Assembly (NCBI RefSeq): GCF_027587205.1
Contig: NZ_JAPDOD010000034.1
Location: 40,735-104,734, forward strand
DNA from: Solirubrobacter ginsenosidimutans
Lineage (GTDB): Bacteria; Actinomycetota; Thermoleophilia; Solirubrobacterales; Solirubrobacteraceae
DNA length: 64,000 nt
Direction of reading: 5' to 3'
This document shows positions 53,064 to 61,241 of this stretch, piece by piece. The notes under the pieces are model-generated. The model searched no databases and had not been told where the DNA came from. It worked only from the letters and a program-made list of their open reading frames with translations. Position 1 is the stretch's first letter. Each line of letters starts with the position of its first letter. A program made the position numbers and the translations under genes.

Positions 53064-53092
53064 TCCTCCCTCGTGTGATTCACGAGGGAGGA
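53064..53092 (+). promoter_or_regulatory. Hairpin that pairs the ribosome-binding site of the esterase gene
   Basis: TCCTCCCTCGTG (53064-53075), loop TGATT, CACGAGGGAGGA (53081-53092): 12 perfect base pairs. GGGAGGA at 53086-53092 is the best ribosome-binding site for GTG 53099, and in the folded RNA it pairs with TCCTCCC. It lies 2 nt after the stop of the fusion gene, so it could also act as a terminator, but no T-tract follows. Confidence 0.7.
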
Positions 53093-53098
53093 CCGGTC

Positions 53099-53689
53099 GT
53101 GCGGCGCGGGCCGTCCTTGGACGAGGCCCGCGCCGTCTGCGTTCTGCTGCACGGCCGGGGCCGCAGCCCTGAGGACGTGTTGCTGCTGGCCGAGCGTCTC
53201 GGCCTTGACGACGTCGCCTACGTCGCTCCCGCCGCGACCGACAACAGCTGGTGGCCGGGCTCGTTCCTGGCCCCGATCGCCGAGAACGAGCCGTATCGCA
53301 GCTCCGCCTTGGGCGTGGTGGAGGCGCTGATGCACTCGCTCGGCGATCCGTCGCGGGTCGTGCTCGGCGGGTTCTCCCAGGGCGCCTGCCTGGCGGCCGA
53401 GTACGCGCTGCATCATCCGGCGCGCTACGGCGGGCTGCTCTTCTACACCGGCGGGTTCTGCGGGCCGCGGGGGACGATCCCGCCGCGGCTGGGGACCTTT
53501 GACGGCACGCCCGCCTACCTCGGCACGTCGGACCCCGACGGCTGGGTGCCGGCGTGGCGGGTGCAGGAGACCTCGGCGGCGTTGAGCGCGGTGGGCGCCT
53601 CCGTGACCGTGGACGTCTTCGAAGGCATGGACCACCTCGTCAACGACGCCGAGATCGAGGCGGGGCGGGCGCTGCTTCAGCGGTTGTGA
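53099..53689 (+). CDS. Phospholipase/carboxylesterase-type alpha/beta hydrolase
   Basis: 196 residues. VCVLLHGRGRSPEDVLLLAE, nucleophile elbow GGFSQGACLAAEYAL, Asp in LGTSDPDGWVP and His in GMDHLVND match the abhydrolase_2 family. Cytoplasmic. GTG 53099 is chosen over GTG 53075 because GGGAGGA ends 6 nt upstream and the earlier codon lies in the hairpin stem. Probably co-transcribed with the oxoamine-synthase fusion, 37 nt upstream. Confidence 0.85.
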   Translation: MRRGPSLDEARAVCVLLHGRGRSPEDVLLLAERLGLDDVAYVAPAATDNSWWPGSFLAPIAENEPYRSSALGVVEALMHSLGDPSRVVLGGFSQGACLAAEYALHHPARYGGLLFYTGGFCGPRGTIPPRLGTFDGTPAYLGTSDPDGWVPAWRVQETSAALSAVGASVTVDVFEGMDHLVNDAEIEAGRALLQRL

Positions 53690-54393
53690 TTGACCGCCTC
53701 GATGTTGTGGCCGTCGGGGTCCAGCACGAAGGCGCCGTAGTAGCCGGGATGGTAGATCGGCCGCTCGCCGGGCGCGCCGTTGTCCTCGTAGCCGGCGGCG
53801 GTGGCGGTGGCGTGGAAGGCGTCGACGCCCTCGTTGGTGTCGACGGGGAACGCGAGGTGGACGTGGCGGGTGGGCGGCTCGCCCACGACGAACGAGAAGG
53901 AGCCCGTCGCGTTGTGGATGTAGGTGCGCTCGGGGCCGCGCCGCTCGACCTCGATCCCCACGGTGGGCGCGATCGTCTCGTAGAAGGCGCTGACGGCGTC
54001 GAGGTTCGTCGTGCGCAGCCACAGGTGGTCGAGCTGGCCGGGCGTGCGCTTCTTGTCGAGGCTGACCGCCTCGACGCTGTTGCCGTCGGGGTCGAGCAGG
54101 AAGGCGCCGTAGTAGCTGGGGATGTAGTCGCGTGGGCCGGGCGCGCCATCGCTGCGGAAGCCGGCGTCGACACCGGCTTTGTGGAAGGCGTCGACGAGGT
54201 CGTGGGTCTCGGCATAGAAGGCCATGTGCAGGCGCTCGGCGACCGGCGCGTCGTCGGGGACGATCGAGAGGTCGCCCCACTCGCTGTACGACCCGTCGTC
54301 GTAGCGGCGCTTGCCGAGGACGGGGAGAACGGTGTCGTAGAAGCGGTCGGAGGCCTCGCGGTCCGAGACGCGGATCGTGACGTGATCGAACAC
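53677..54393 (-). CDS. Two-domain VOC (glyoxalase/dioxygenase-like) protein
   Basis: 238 residues from GTG 54393. Two VOC units: residues 1-115 (FDHVTIRVSDREASDRFYDT, ending AFLLDPDGNSVEAV) and 120-238 (LDHLWLRTTNLDAVSAFYET, ending AFVLDPDGHNIEAV). Metal-ligand His and Glu positions are present in both. Substrate unknown. The 3' end overlaps the convergent esterase gene by 13 nt. Confidence 0.9.
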   Translation of the reverse strand: MFDHVTIRVSDREASDRFYDTVLPVLGKRRYDDGSYSEWGDLSIVPDDAPVAERLHMAFYAETHDLVDAFHKAGVDAGFRSDGAPGPRDYIPSYYGAFLLDPDGNSVEAVSLDKKRTPGQLDHLWLRTTNLDAVSAFYETIAPTVGIEVERRGPERTYIHNATGSFSFVVGEPPTRHVHLAFPVDTNEGVDAFHATATAAGYEDNGAPGERPIYHPGYYGAFVLDPDGHNIEAVNHNR

Positions 54394-54403
54394 GCCCCGG
54401 AGC

Positions 54404-54796
54404 CTACTCGGCTCCTTTCAGCAGGTAATCCGCCAGTGGAACGAGATCCTCCGGGGCGATCCGCTGGCCGTAGTCGCCGGGCATCGTGTCCGGGTTCCAG
54501 CCCTGGGCGACCTCGGCGTTGGGGGCGACGATGGACTGCAGGACATACGCGCGGGTCCTGCCGTTCAGGCTGAGCGCAAGGTCGGGGCCGATGCCGCCGC
54601 GGGCGTTGGCGGGAGCGAACGTGTGACACGAGCCGCAGCCCTGCTCGATGAAGACCTGCGCGCCGCGGTCGGCGGTGGTGACCGCGTGGGCGGGCGTGGG
54701 TTTCGGCAGGGCCTGGCCTCCGCCGGCGAAGGCGGCGATCGTCATCGCCGCCCCCGCGCAGGCGAGGCCACCGGCGGCGAGGCTGGTGGCTCTCAC
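54404..54796 (-). CDS. Membrane-anchored or exported cytochrome c
   Basis: 130 residues from GTG 54796, overlapping the preceding stop as GTGA. An N-terminal hydrophobic segment (SLAAGGLACAGAAMTIAAFA) precedes the heme motif CGSCH and the distal Met in NPDTMPGDYG, a class I c-type cytochrome. Likely an electron carrier on the outer face of the membrane. It partners the Ig-like membrane protein upstream. No c-maturation or oxidase genes are nearby. Confidence 0.88.
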   Translation of the reverse strand: MRATSLAAGGLACAGAAMTIAAFAGGGQALPKPTPAHAVTTADRGAQVFIEQGCGSCHTFAPANARGGIGPDLALSLNGRTRAYVLQSIVAPNAEVAQGWNPDTMPGDYGQRIAPEDLVPLADYLLKGAE

Positions 54797-55284
54797 GCCG
54801 CCTGCGGGTGCTGGGACCGGGTGCGCAGCCGCGGGACGATCAGCAGCGCCGCCGCGGCGAGCAGCAGGGCGAGCCCTCCGATCAGCCACAGCAGGTTCGG
54901 CCCGTCGTCACCGCTCGGCGTCGTGACCGGGGCGGGCGCGTCCCCGATCTGCACGGGCGGGTAGGTGTGGAGCTGCTGGCTGATGAAGCCGTCGTCGACC
55001 TGGTACTCCCAGCGGCCGGAGGCCGGGAACACGACCGTCGCCCGGTACACGCCGGGCTTGCCGGTCGGCTTGGCGGCGAACACCTCGCGCTTGTCGCCGC
55101 TGAGGATGACCACGGCGGGCTTCACGTCGGTCAGCGGCGTCACGCCGTGCTGGAGCACCGTCAGATCGACCACCCACGTCTTCCCGGACGGCGTCGAGCT
55201 CAGCCCGACCGTCGCCCACCCACCCGCATGCGCGGCGGGAGCGAACACCAACAGCAGTCCAACAGCGAGCAGTACACGGCGCAC
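54793..55284 (-). CDS. Secreted Ig-like (YtkA-type) protein with C-terminal membrane anchor
   Basis: 163 residues from GTG 55284, with AAGGAG upstream. A signal peptide (LLAVGLLLVFAPAAHA), an Ig-like beta-sandwich with GKPGVYRATVVFPASGRWEY, and a final helix (LLWLIGGLALLLAAAALLIV) with a basic tail. This YtkA/FixH-like domain often accompanies copper or cytochrome proteins. Translationally coupled to the cytochrome c. Confidence 0.75.
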   Translation of the reverse strand: MRRVLLAVGLLLVFAPAAHAGGWATVGLSSTPSGKTWVVDLTVLQHGVTPLTDVKPAVVILSGDKREVFAAKPTGKPGVYRATVVFPASGRWEYQVDDGFISQQLHTYPPVQIGDAPAPVTTPSGDDGPNLLWLIGGLALLLAAAALLIVPRLRTRSQHPQAA

Positions 55285-55343
55285 GGCGAGCTCCTTTTCC
55301 CTCGAACATCGCCCTTACACCGCGCCCGCTCCACCGGTTCCGC

Positions 55344-55434
55344 CATTAAGGGGGGGTCATTAAGGGGGGGTCAGACCCCTCAACACTACATTTGGCTCTA
55401 CAGCGCCGTTTGAATTGTTAAGGGGTCTGACCCC
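55344..55434. repeat. REP-like palindrome cluster
   Basis: CATTAAGGGGGGGT occurs twice in tandem (55344-55357, 55358-55371). GGGGTCAGACCCCT (55367-55380) and AGGGGTCTGACCCC (55421-55434) are perfect inverted copies, and each is itself a palindrome of GGGGTC and GACCCC around one base. AT-rich bases separate them. The shape fits a REP/BIME-type extragenic repeat and could double as a bidirectional terminator. The rest of the 55285-55499 gap shows nothing else. Confidence 0.7.
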
Positions 55435-55499
55435 GTCTTGGTGTGGAGGTTTCGTGCAGGGTGGGCGGTTGGGGCGTTGGACCGCCTAGGTTGGGCGGC

Positions 55500-56444
55500 G
55501 TGCGCAACGTGGTCGCCGTCGTCGTCGCGTTGCCGTGGGTCGTGTGGGCGGGCGTGCGGACGCTCGGGTTCGAGCTGCCGTATCCCTTCGTCGCGTTGCT
55601 CGCGTTCACGCCCTACGCGGCGCTCTCGTCGCCGGTGCCGGTCGTCGCGGCGCTCCTGCTGCGGCGCTGGGTGGTCGCGGGGGTGGCAGGCGTGGCGGTG
55701 GCGGCGTTCGCGCTCGCGCTGGTGCCGCGGGCGGTCGGTGGGCCGGAGCCGGAGGCGGACGGCCCGCGGCTGGTCGTGATGACCTCGAACCTGTATCTCG
55801 GGCAGGCGGACGCGCGGGCGGTGATGCGGATCGCGCGCGAGCACGACGTCGACGTCTGGAGCCTGCAGGAGCTGCGCCCCGGCCTGGTGCGCAAGCTCGA
55901 CCGGGCGGGCGCGAAGACGCTCTTCCCCGACCGGGTGCTCGATCCGCGCGAGCGCGCCTCGGGCTCTGGCGTGCTCTCGCGGACGCCGCTGGCGGTGGTT
56001 GACACGGCGCCGAACCGCCAGGGCCACGCCGAGCCGGAGGTCTCCCTCAAGGTCGCCGGGGCGCCGCCCGTGCGCATCAAGGCCGTGCACCCGGCGCCGC
56101 CCGTCAACCCCACGGCGGCGCCGCTGTGGCGGGGAGCACTCGAGGCGCTGCCGTCCTCCGACGGCCGCGGCGACGTGCAGATCCTCGCCGGCGACTTCAA
56201 CGCCACGCTCGACCACCCGGAGCTGCGGGCGCTATTGGGCCGCGGCTACACGGACGCCGCGGACGCCGCCGGCAAGGGCTTCACATCGACCTGGCCGTGG
56301 CTGCGCCGCACCCGCGCCCTGCCGCTCACGATCGACCACATCCTCGTGGACAAGCGGGTGACGGTCGAGAAGGTCACCGTCGTGCGCGTCCCGGGCAGTG
56401 ATCACCGGGCGGTCATCGCGGTACTGAGACTTCCGCGGCAGTAA
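55500..56444 (+). CDS. Membrane-anchored endonuclease/exonuclease/phosphatase-family protein
   Basis: 314 residues from GTG 55500. Three N-terminal helices (about 1-80) are followed by an EEP domain with MTSNLYLGQADARAV, WSLQELRPG (metal Glu), AGDFNATLDHPELRAL and the terminal GSDHRAVIAVL. Membrane-anchored EEP proteins may be nucleases or lipid/sugar phosphatases. The active-site residues are present. A strong hairpin follows the stop. Confidence 0.88.
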   Translation: MRNVVAVVVALPWVVWAGVRTLGFELPYPFVALLAFTPYAALSSPVPVVAALLLRRWVVAGVAGVAVAAFALALVPRAVGGPEPEADGPRLVVMTSNLYLGQADARAVMRIAREHDVDVWSLQELRPGLVRKLDRAGAKTLFPDRVLDPRERASGSGVLSRTPLAVVDTAPNRQGHAEPEVSLKVAGAPPVRIKAVHPAPPVNPTAAPLWRGALEALPSSDGRGDVQILAGDFNATLDHPELRALLGRGYTDAADAAGKGFTSTWPWLRRTRALPLTIDHILVDKRVTVEKVTVVRVPGSDHRAVIAVLRLPRQ

Positions 56445-56451
56445 GCGGAGT

Positions 56452-56480
56452 CCCGGCCAGGTTGTCCAGGCCTGGCCGGG
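56452..56480 (+). terminator. Hairpin terminator after the EEP gene
   Basis: CCCGGCCAGG (56452-56461) and CCTGGCCGGG (56471-56480), 10 perfect pairs with a 9-nt loop, 7 nt after the stop. No T-tract. The remaining sequence to 56632 shows nothing recognisable. Confidence 0.6.
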
Positions 56481-56632
56481 AAGGTCCGCCACCGATAGCC
56501 GAGCTCCGAGGGAGGAGAGTCCAGAAGCTCGGTGTGCAGCACCCTTTCTCCTCTCAAGAGTCTGCGGCAAGGCAGGCTGGCCTCCAACCGACCGGGTGTC
56601 GAAAGAGGACCGACTCGGAGTCGACCGAATGG

Positions 56633-57796
56633 CTACGCCGCGGCCGCGAGTTGCGGCCGCGGTGGAGAGAACTCGCCCTGGAGCGCTCGGACGAGGCCGC
56701 CGAGGCCCTGCCGCTCGGACGCGATCGCCCGCTGGCGATCCGCCCCAGGGTCACCCGCCAGGTGGGCGAGGAGGCCGAGCTCGCGCTCGCAGCCGAGGGC
56801 CCGCGCGTGCGGCCAGCAGGCGTCGACGAGCGTCGCCAGCCGGCCCGATGCCGGCACGCAGCGATCGCGCAGCGGGTCCAGCAGCTGCGCGCGGATGCCG
56901 TCGCGGGCGGCCAGGAAGCGGTTCTCGTCGAGCACCTCGGTCGCGTGCGAGAGCTCCGGCTCGGCCATGTGGTCCAGCGCCTCGATCCGCACCAGGCACT
57001 GCACGAGGGCGACGAGCGCGGCGGTGTCGCGAATCCGTGTCTGCGCGTCCATCACCCGCACCTCGAGCGTCCCCAGCTTGGGCTGCAGCCGGACGTCCCA
57101 CCAGATGAACGTCGGCTCGGGGATCGCGCCGCAGCGGATCAGCACGTCGACGGCTTCGGCGTACTCGCTGTAGGTCGCGAACTCGCGCGGGATGCCCGTG
57201 CGCGGGAACGCCTGGAAGACGGGGGTGCGGGCGCTCGCGAGCCCGGAGTCCCGCCCGCGGGTGAACGGTGAGTTGGCCGCCAGCGCCAGCAGGACCGGGA
57301 TGTGGGCGCGAATGCCGTTGTAGGCGCGCACGGCCAGCTCCGGGTCGGGCACGGCGACGTGTACATGCAGCGCGAACGTCGGCTCGCGCCGGGCGAGCTC
57401 GCGCAGCGACGAGTGCAGGTACTGGTAGCGGGCGCCGGGAGAGACCTGGACGTCCTCGGCGCGGACCATCGGGTGGGTGCCGGCGACCGCGGCCCGCAGC
57501 CCGAGCCCACGCACCGCCTCGGACAGCCCGGCGCGCAGCTGGCGCAACTGCGTGGTCGCCTCGCACACGGTCCGGTGGGGGTCGGTCGCCAGCTCGAGCG
57601 CAAGCCCGTGCGTCTCACCGCGCGTGTGCTCGGCGAGCGCGTCCGGCAGCACCCGCAGTACGTCCTCGGAGCGCCACGCCGGCGAGCCGTCGGGCTCGAG
57701 CAACATGACCTCTTCCTCGATGCCCACGGTCCACGGCTCGAGGTCGGGATGTACCTTCCACATAGCCCACTCAGGCAGCACCGCTTCCATCCTCAT
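56633..57796 (-). CDS. GCS2-family carboxylate-amine (glutamate-cysteine) ligase
   Basis: 387 residues. EPWTVGIEEEVMLLEPDGSP near the N-terminus is the YbdK/GCS2 signature, followed by HVHVAVPDPELAVRAYN, NSPFTRGRDSGLASAR and FIWWDVRLQPKLGTLEVRV. The family makes gamma-glutamyl peptide bonds with ATP, usually weak glutamate-cysteine ligase activity. ATG 57796 is used; ATG 57790 is possible. Stand-alone gene. Confidence 0.92.
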   Translation of the reverse strand: MRMEAVLPEWAMWKVHPDLEPWTVGIEEEVMLLEPDGSPAWRSEDVLRVLPDALAEHTRGETHGLALELATDPHRTVCEATTQLRQLRAGLSEAVRGLGLRAAVAGTHPMVRAEDVQVSPGARYQYLHSSLRELARREPTFALHVHVAVPDPELAVRAYNGIRAHIPVLLALAANSPFTRGRDSGLASARTPVFQAFPRTGIPREFATYSEYAEAVDVLIRCGAIPEPTFIWWDVRLQPKLGTLEVRVMDAQTRIRDTAALVALVQCLVRIEALDHMAEPELSHATEVLDENRFLAARDGIRAQLLDPLRDRCVPASGRLATLVDACWPHARALGCERELGLLAHLAGDPGADRQRAIASERQGLGGLVRALQGEFSPPRPQLAAAA

Positions 57797-57956
57797 GCAC
57801 GCCAGCGTGCCCACGTGAATCGGTGCTGTGACCTTCCCCGTGGTCCAGAGAAAATGAGCAATGATCGCCCTGGGGTCGAGGGCAGGACAGGCGGTCGAAA
57901 CGGCTTGTACTCGCGGTACCGACGCACGGCCGTTCATCGACCGTACATTCGGCGCC

Positions 57957-58700
57957 ATGGCACGTGGACGTCCACCACAGATTGTCGCCTACGGCGGCGG
58001 CGGATTCAGCATGGAGCCGGGTAATCCGCTCCTCGACGAATACGTGCTGTCGCTGTGCCGACGCAAGAAGCCGAAGGTGTGCTTCTTCCCCACCGCGTCC
58101 GGTGACGCCGACCACTACGTCGTGCGCTTCTACCGGCACTTCTCGAGCGAGATCTGCGATCCGTCGCACATCTCGCTCTTCCGTCGCGATCGCGGTCCGG
58201 GGAAGGTCAGGGAGCACCTGCTCAAACAGGACCTGATCTACGTCGGCGGCGGATCGATCCTGTCGCTGCTCGGCGTGTGGCGGGCTCACGGGATCGATGA
58301 GGATCTGCGCGCCGCGTGGCAGGCAGGTGTCATCCTTGTGGGCGTGTCCGCCGGGTCACTCTGCTGGTTCGCGTCGGGCCTCACGGCCTACCATCACGAC
58401 GCCAAGCCCTACGACGGCTTGAGCTTCCTCCCGCACTCCAACGCGGTGCACTACGAGGAAGAGGACAACCGGCGGCCGGCGTACCACTCCGCGCTGCTCG
58501 ATGGATCACTCCCCGGTGGCTACGCGGCCTCCGACGGGGCGGCGCTGCACTTCGTGGGTGAGGACCTGCACCGGGTGGTGAGCTCGCGCCCCGAGGCGCG
58601 CGCCTACCGGGTGGAGGCCGTCGGCGACGAGGTCGTGGAGCTCCCGTTGGAAGCGACCTATCTCGGCGAACGGCCGAAGATCACCCTTGCCGCCGCCTAA
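57957..58700 (+). CDS. S51 (peptidase E/cyanophycinase-like) protein 1
   Basis: 247 residues. GGGGFSMEPGNPLLDEYVL at the start, the nucleophile Ser in GVSAGSLCWF, and FFPTASGDADHYVVRFY. The His/Glu of the triad probably lies in LPHSNAVHYEEE. Family S51 enzymes cleave aspartyl dipeptides or cyanophycin. The gene overlaps its paralogue by 14 nt. ATG 57957. Confidence 0.9.
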   Translation: MARGRPPQIVAYGGGGFSMEPGNPLLDEYVLSLCRRKKPKVCFFPTASGDADHYVVRFYRHFSSEICDPSHISLFRRDRGPGKVREHLLKQDLIYVGGGSILSLLGVWRAHGIDEDLRAAWQAGVILVGVSAGSLCWFASGLTAYHHDAKPYDGLSFLPHSNAVHYEEEDNRRPAYHSALLDGSLPGGYAASDGAALHFVGEDLHRVVSSRPEARAYRVEAVGDEVVELPLEATYLGERPKITLAAA

Positions 58701-59520
58701 GGGGCGGCCGCCGACGATCCTCGCCATGGGCGGGGGTGGCTTCACGATGGAGCCGGAGAACCCCGCGCTGGATGACTACGTCCTGGGCCTCGCCCAGGAC
58801 GCACCGCTGCCACGGATCTGTCTCTTGCCGACCGCCTCGGGCGACGGCGAGGCGCAGATCCGCCAGTTCCACGCCACGTTCGGCTCGCGTTCGTGCGAGC
58901 CGATGCACATCTCGCTCTTCCGGCTGGGCTCGCACCCGGTGCCGCTGCGCGAGACCTTGCTCGCCCAGGACGTGATCTACGTCGGCGGCGGGTCGATGCT
59001 CGGCCTGCTCGCCGTCTGGCGCGCGCTGGGGCTGGACGTGATCCTGCGCGAGGCGTGGGAGTCCGGCGTGGTGCTCGCCGGCCTGTCCGCGGGGGCGATG
59101 TGCTGGTTCGAGTGGGGGATCACGAAATCGCTCGGCCATCCCGCCCCGTCGCCGGGCCTGGGCTTCCTCCCGGGTTCGATGTCGGTGCACATGGACGGCG
59201 AACCCGCCCGCCTGCCGATCTGCCGCCAGTCGATCGCCGACGGGACGATCCCACCCGGCTACGCCGCCGACGACGGCGTCGCGTTGCTCTTCCGCGGGAC
59301 CGAGCTGGCCGAGGTCGTCGCCTCGCGCCCGAACCGCAAGGCCTTGCGCCTGGGCCCGGACGGCGTCGAGGAGCAGCTCGAGCCGCGCCTGCTGGCGACG
59401 CCTGACCGCTTCGGCCCGACGCCCGAGATCGCCGAGTACCGCCGCGTCCGCGCGCTCACCGCGCCACAGGCGCCGACCGCACACCAGCTCCGCCCCCGGC
59501 GCCCCCGCCGCCGGCCCTAG
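58687..59520 (+). CDS. S51 (peptidase E/cyanophycinase-like) protein 2
   Basis: 277 residues from TTG 58687, overlapping protein 1. GGGGFTMEPENPALDDYVLG, LLPTASGDGEAQIRQFHATF, and GLSAGAMCWFEWG with the nucleophile Ser. Strong similarity to the preceding protein shows a tandem duplication. The last 30 residues are Pro/Arg-rich and probably disordered. The two may form a heterodimer or have diverged in substrate. Confidence 0.9.
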   Translation: MPPPKGRPPTILAMGGGGFTMEPENPALDDYVLGLAQDAPLPRICLLPTASGDGEAQIRQFHATFGSRSCEPMHISLFRLGSHPVPLRETLLAQDVIYVGGGSMLGLLAVWRALGLDVILREAWESGVVLAGLSAGAMCWFEWGITKSLGHPAPSPGLGFLPGSMSVHMDGEPARLPICRQSIADGTIPPGYAADDGVALLFRGTELAEVVASRPNRKALRLGPDGVEEQLEPRLLATPDRFGPTPEIAEYRRVRALTAPQAPTAHQLRPRRPRRRP

Positions 59521-59681
59521 CTCGCCGTCGCGACGATCTTGCGACGCGTGGTGACGCGCAGCCGCACGTCACGCCGAACGCCCGCGCGCAGCCGGTAGGT
59601 GCCGCGGGCGAGCACGCGCCCGGTGCGCGCGTCGCGGATGCGGACGACGACCGATCGCGCGGTCTCGGACCGGACGCCCGA
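59517..59681 (-). pseudogene. Orphan C-terminal beta-sandwich fragment downstream of GH20
   Basis: 54 codons are open between a TAG at 59682-59684 and the TAG at 59517-59519, with no start codon at the beginning. The peptide (RSVVVRIRDARTGRVLARGT, YRLRAGVRRDVRLRVTTRRK) has the look of the C-terminal domains of exported proteins in this genome. It lies in a different frame from the GH20 gene just upstream. Probably the remnant of a lost C-terminal domain or of a deleted gene. Confidence 0.5.
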
Positions 59682-59694
59682 CTACCCCATTCAG

Positions 59695-60975
59695 CTACTC
59701 CTCAGACCAGTCGATCTGTTTCGAGCGGTGAAAGTTCACCCCGAGGCGCTCGAGCAGCGGTCCGTGAGCGCCCAACCGGCTCCGGAAATCCTCCCAATCG
59801 TGCCGCCCCGACCACCCGACCTCGGCCACGGCGGGCAGTCGCGGAAAGACCATCGAGTCGACGTCGGCCCGCGTCTCGGTGGTCTCGGTCCAGAGCGCCG
59901 CCTCGACGCCGAGCACCTCCGCCTCGGGGATGACCGCGGCCGGATCCCACTCGTAGGCGTCACGCACCTCGACCGCCCCCGCCCACGTCAACCCGAGCTC
60001 GGTCGAGTCGTCGTACTTCTGGTCGAGATACGTGTGCGGCGCGGGCGACATGATCAGCGGCAGGCCCTGCGCGGCGCCGGCCCGCGCGGGAACCGCGTCG
60101 GACCAGTGCTGGACGATCGTGCCCTCGGGCAGCTTGGCGACGCCCGCCTCCTCCCACACCACCGGCCGCTTGCCGTGGCGCAGGACGACCGTCGCGGCAT
60201 CCCACATGAACTTCACGTAGGCGTCGTGGTCCATCCCCTCGACCTCGTCGCCGCCGAGGTGGATGTAGTCGCCCGGCGTCAGCGCGACCAGCTCGCCGAC
60301 CACGTCGCCGAGGAAGCGCAGCGCGATCTCGGACCCGACGTCCAGCGACAGCCCCGGCGAGGACCAGGTCGTGAACGGCTCGGGCCGCTCGCCGCCGCCC
60401 AGCTCCGGGTAGGCGTGCAGCGCGGCGTTGACGTGGCCGGGAACGTCGATCTCCGGCACCACCGTGATCCCGCGCCCAGCCGCGTGCGCGACGATCCGCG
60501 CGTAGTCAGCGTGGGTGTAGGACCCGCCCGGCCCGCCGCCGACCTGCGTCGCGGCGCCCGACACCGTCAGCTCCGGCCACGTCGTGACCGGGAACCGCCA
60601 GCCCTGGTCGTCGGTGAGGTGCAGGTGCAGGACATTGAGCTTGTACAGCGCCGCGAGGTCGAGCAGGCGCAGGACGTCGTCGACGCCGAAGAAGTGGCGA
60701 GAGACGTCGAGCATGAAGCCGCGCCAGCCGTAGCGCGGCGCGTCCTCGATCACGACGGGCGCGATCACCGGCCCGAGCTGCTGCAGGGTGGCCAGTCCGC
60801 GGGCGCGGCCCGCGTCGTCGGCGGCGGCGAACTCGACGCCGCCGCTTGAGACTTCGAGCCGGTAGCTCTCTGCGGGGCCGTCGTACGCGCCGCAGTCGGG
60901 CTCCGACGTCAGGTGAAACGGCTCGCCCGGCCGCGCCTGGACCGCGGCCGGGGCGGGGATGAGCGGAGGAATCAG
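59695..60975 (-). CDS. GH20 beta-N-acetylhexosaminidase, probable CTG start
   Basis: 426 residues if started at CTG 60975. The N-terminal (I/L)IPAPxxV opening (LIPPLIPAPAAVQARPG) is that of the GH20 N-terminal domain. The catalytic barrel has GWRGFMLDVSRHFF, HLHLTDDQGWRFPV, VPEIDVPGHVNAALHAYPEL and the Asp-Glu pair HLGGDEVEG. No ATG, GTG or TTG occurs in frame between an upstream position and GTG 60768, which would delete the first domain. CTG overlaps the preceding stop as CTGA. No signal peptide, so cytoplasmic chitobiose or muropeptide turnover is likely. Confidence 0.88.
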   Translation of the reverse strand: MIPPLIPAPAAVQARPGEPFHLTSEPDCGAYDGPAESYRLEVSSGGVEFAAADDAGRARGLATLQQLGPVIAPVVIEDAPRYGWRGFMLDVSRHFFGVDDVLRLLDLAALYKLNVLHLHLTDDQGWRFPVTTWPELTVSGAATQVGGGPGGSYTHADYARIVAHAAGRGITVVPEIDVPGHVNAALHAYPELGGGERPEPFTTWSSPGLSLDVGSEIALRFLGDVVGELVALTPGDYIHLGGDEVEGMDHDAYVKFMWDAATVVLRHGKRPVVWEEAGVAKLPEGTIVQHWSDAVPARAGAAQGLPLIMSPAPHTYLDQKYDDSTELGLTWAGAVEVRDAYEWDPAAVIPEAEVLGVEAALWTETTETRADVDSMVFPRLPAVAEVGWSGRHDWEDFRSRLGAHGPLLERLGVNFHRSKQIDWSEE

Positions 60976-61223
60976 GTCGCGGCCTGGGCGCCGCCGCTGC
61001 GGTTCTTGACGACCTTGGTGGCGACGATCGCGGCCACGCCGGCACCGATGATCACCGGGACCCGCTTCACCACCGGCGTCTTCTTGGCCGCCTTGTAGAC
61101 GGCGGTTCCCTTGGCGGCCTTACCCGCGCCCTTGGCGGCCTTGCCGGCGGCCTTGAGCTTCAGGTAGTCGAACGCGAGGTCCGTGACCTGGGCCTTGCGG
61201 CTCTTCTGTTTTCTGAGGACCAT
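60972..61223 (-). CDS. Small Lys/Ala-rich protein with one hydrophobic segment
   Basis: 83 residues, basic throughout (KLKAAGKAAKGAGKAAKGTA), with a hydrophobic stretch VPVIIGAGVAAIVATKVV near the C-terminus. The repeated K-A-A-K-G units resemble histone H1-like tails, but the helix suggests a membrane association. ATG 61223. It precedes GH20 and probably shares its transcript. Function unknown. Confidence 0.65.
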   Translation of the reverse strand: MVLRKQKSRKAQVTDLAFDYLKLKAAGKAAKGAGKAAKGTAVYKAAKKTPVVKRVPVIIGAGVAAIVATKVVKNRSGGAQAAT

Positions 61224-61241
61224 GTGACGACACTACCCCCT

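Noticed and set aside
55344..55371. Tandem 14-bp repeat as the start of a CRISPR array
   Set aside because: Only two adjoining units without spacers and no cas genes; it fits a REP-like element.
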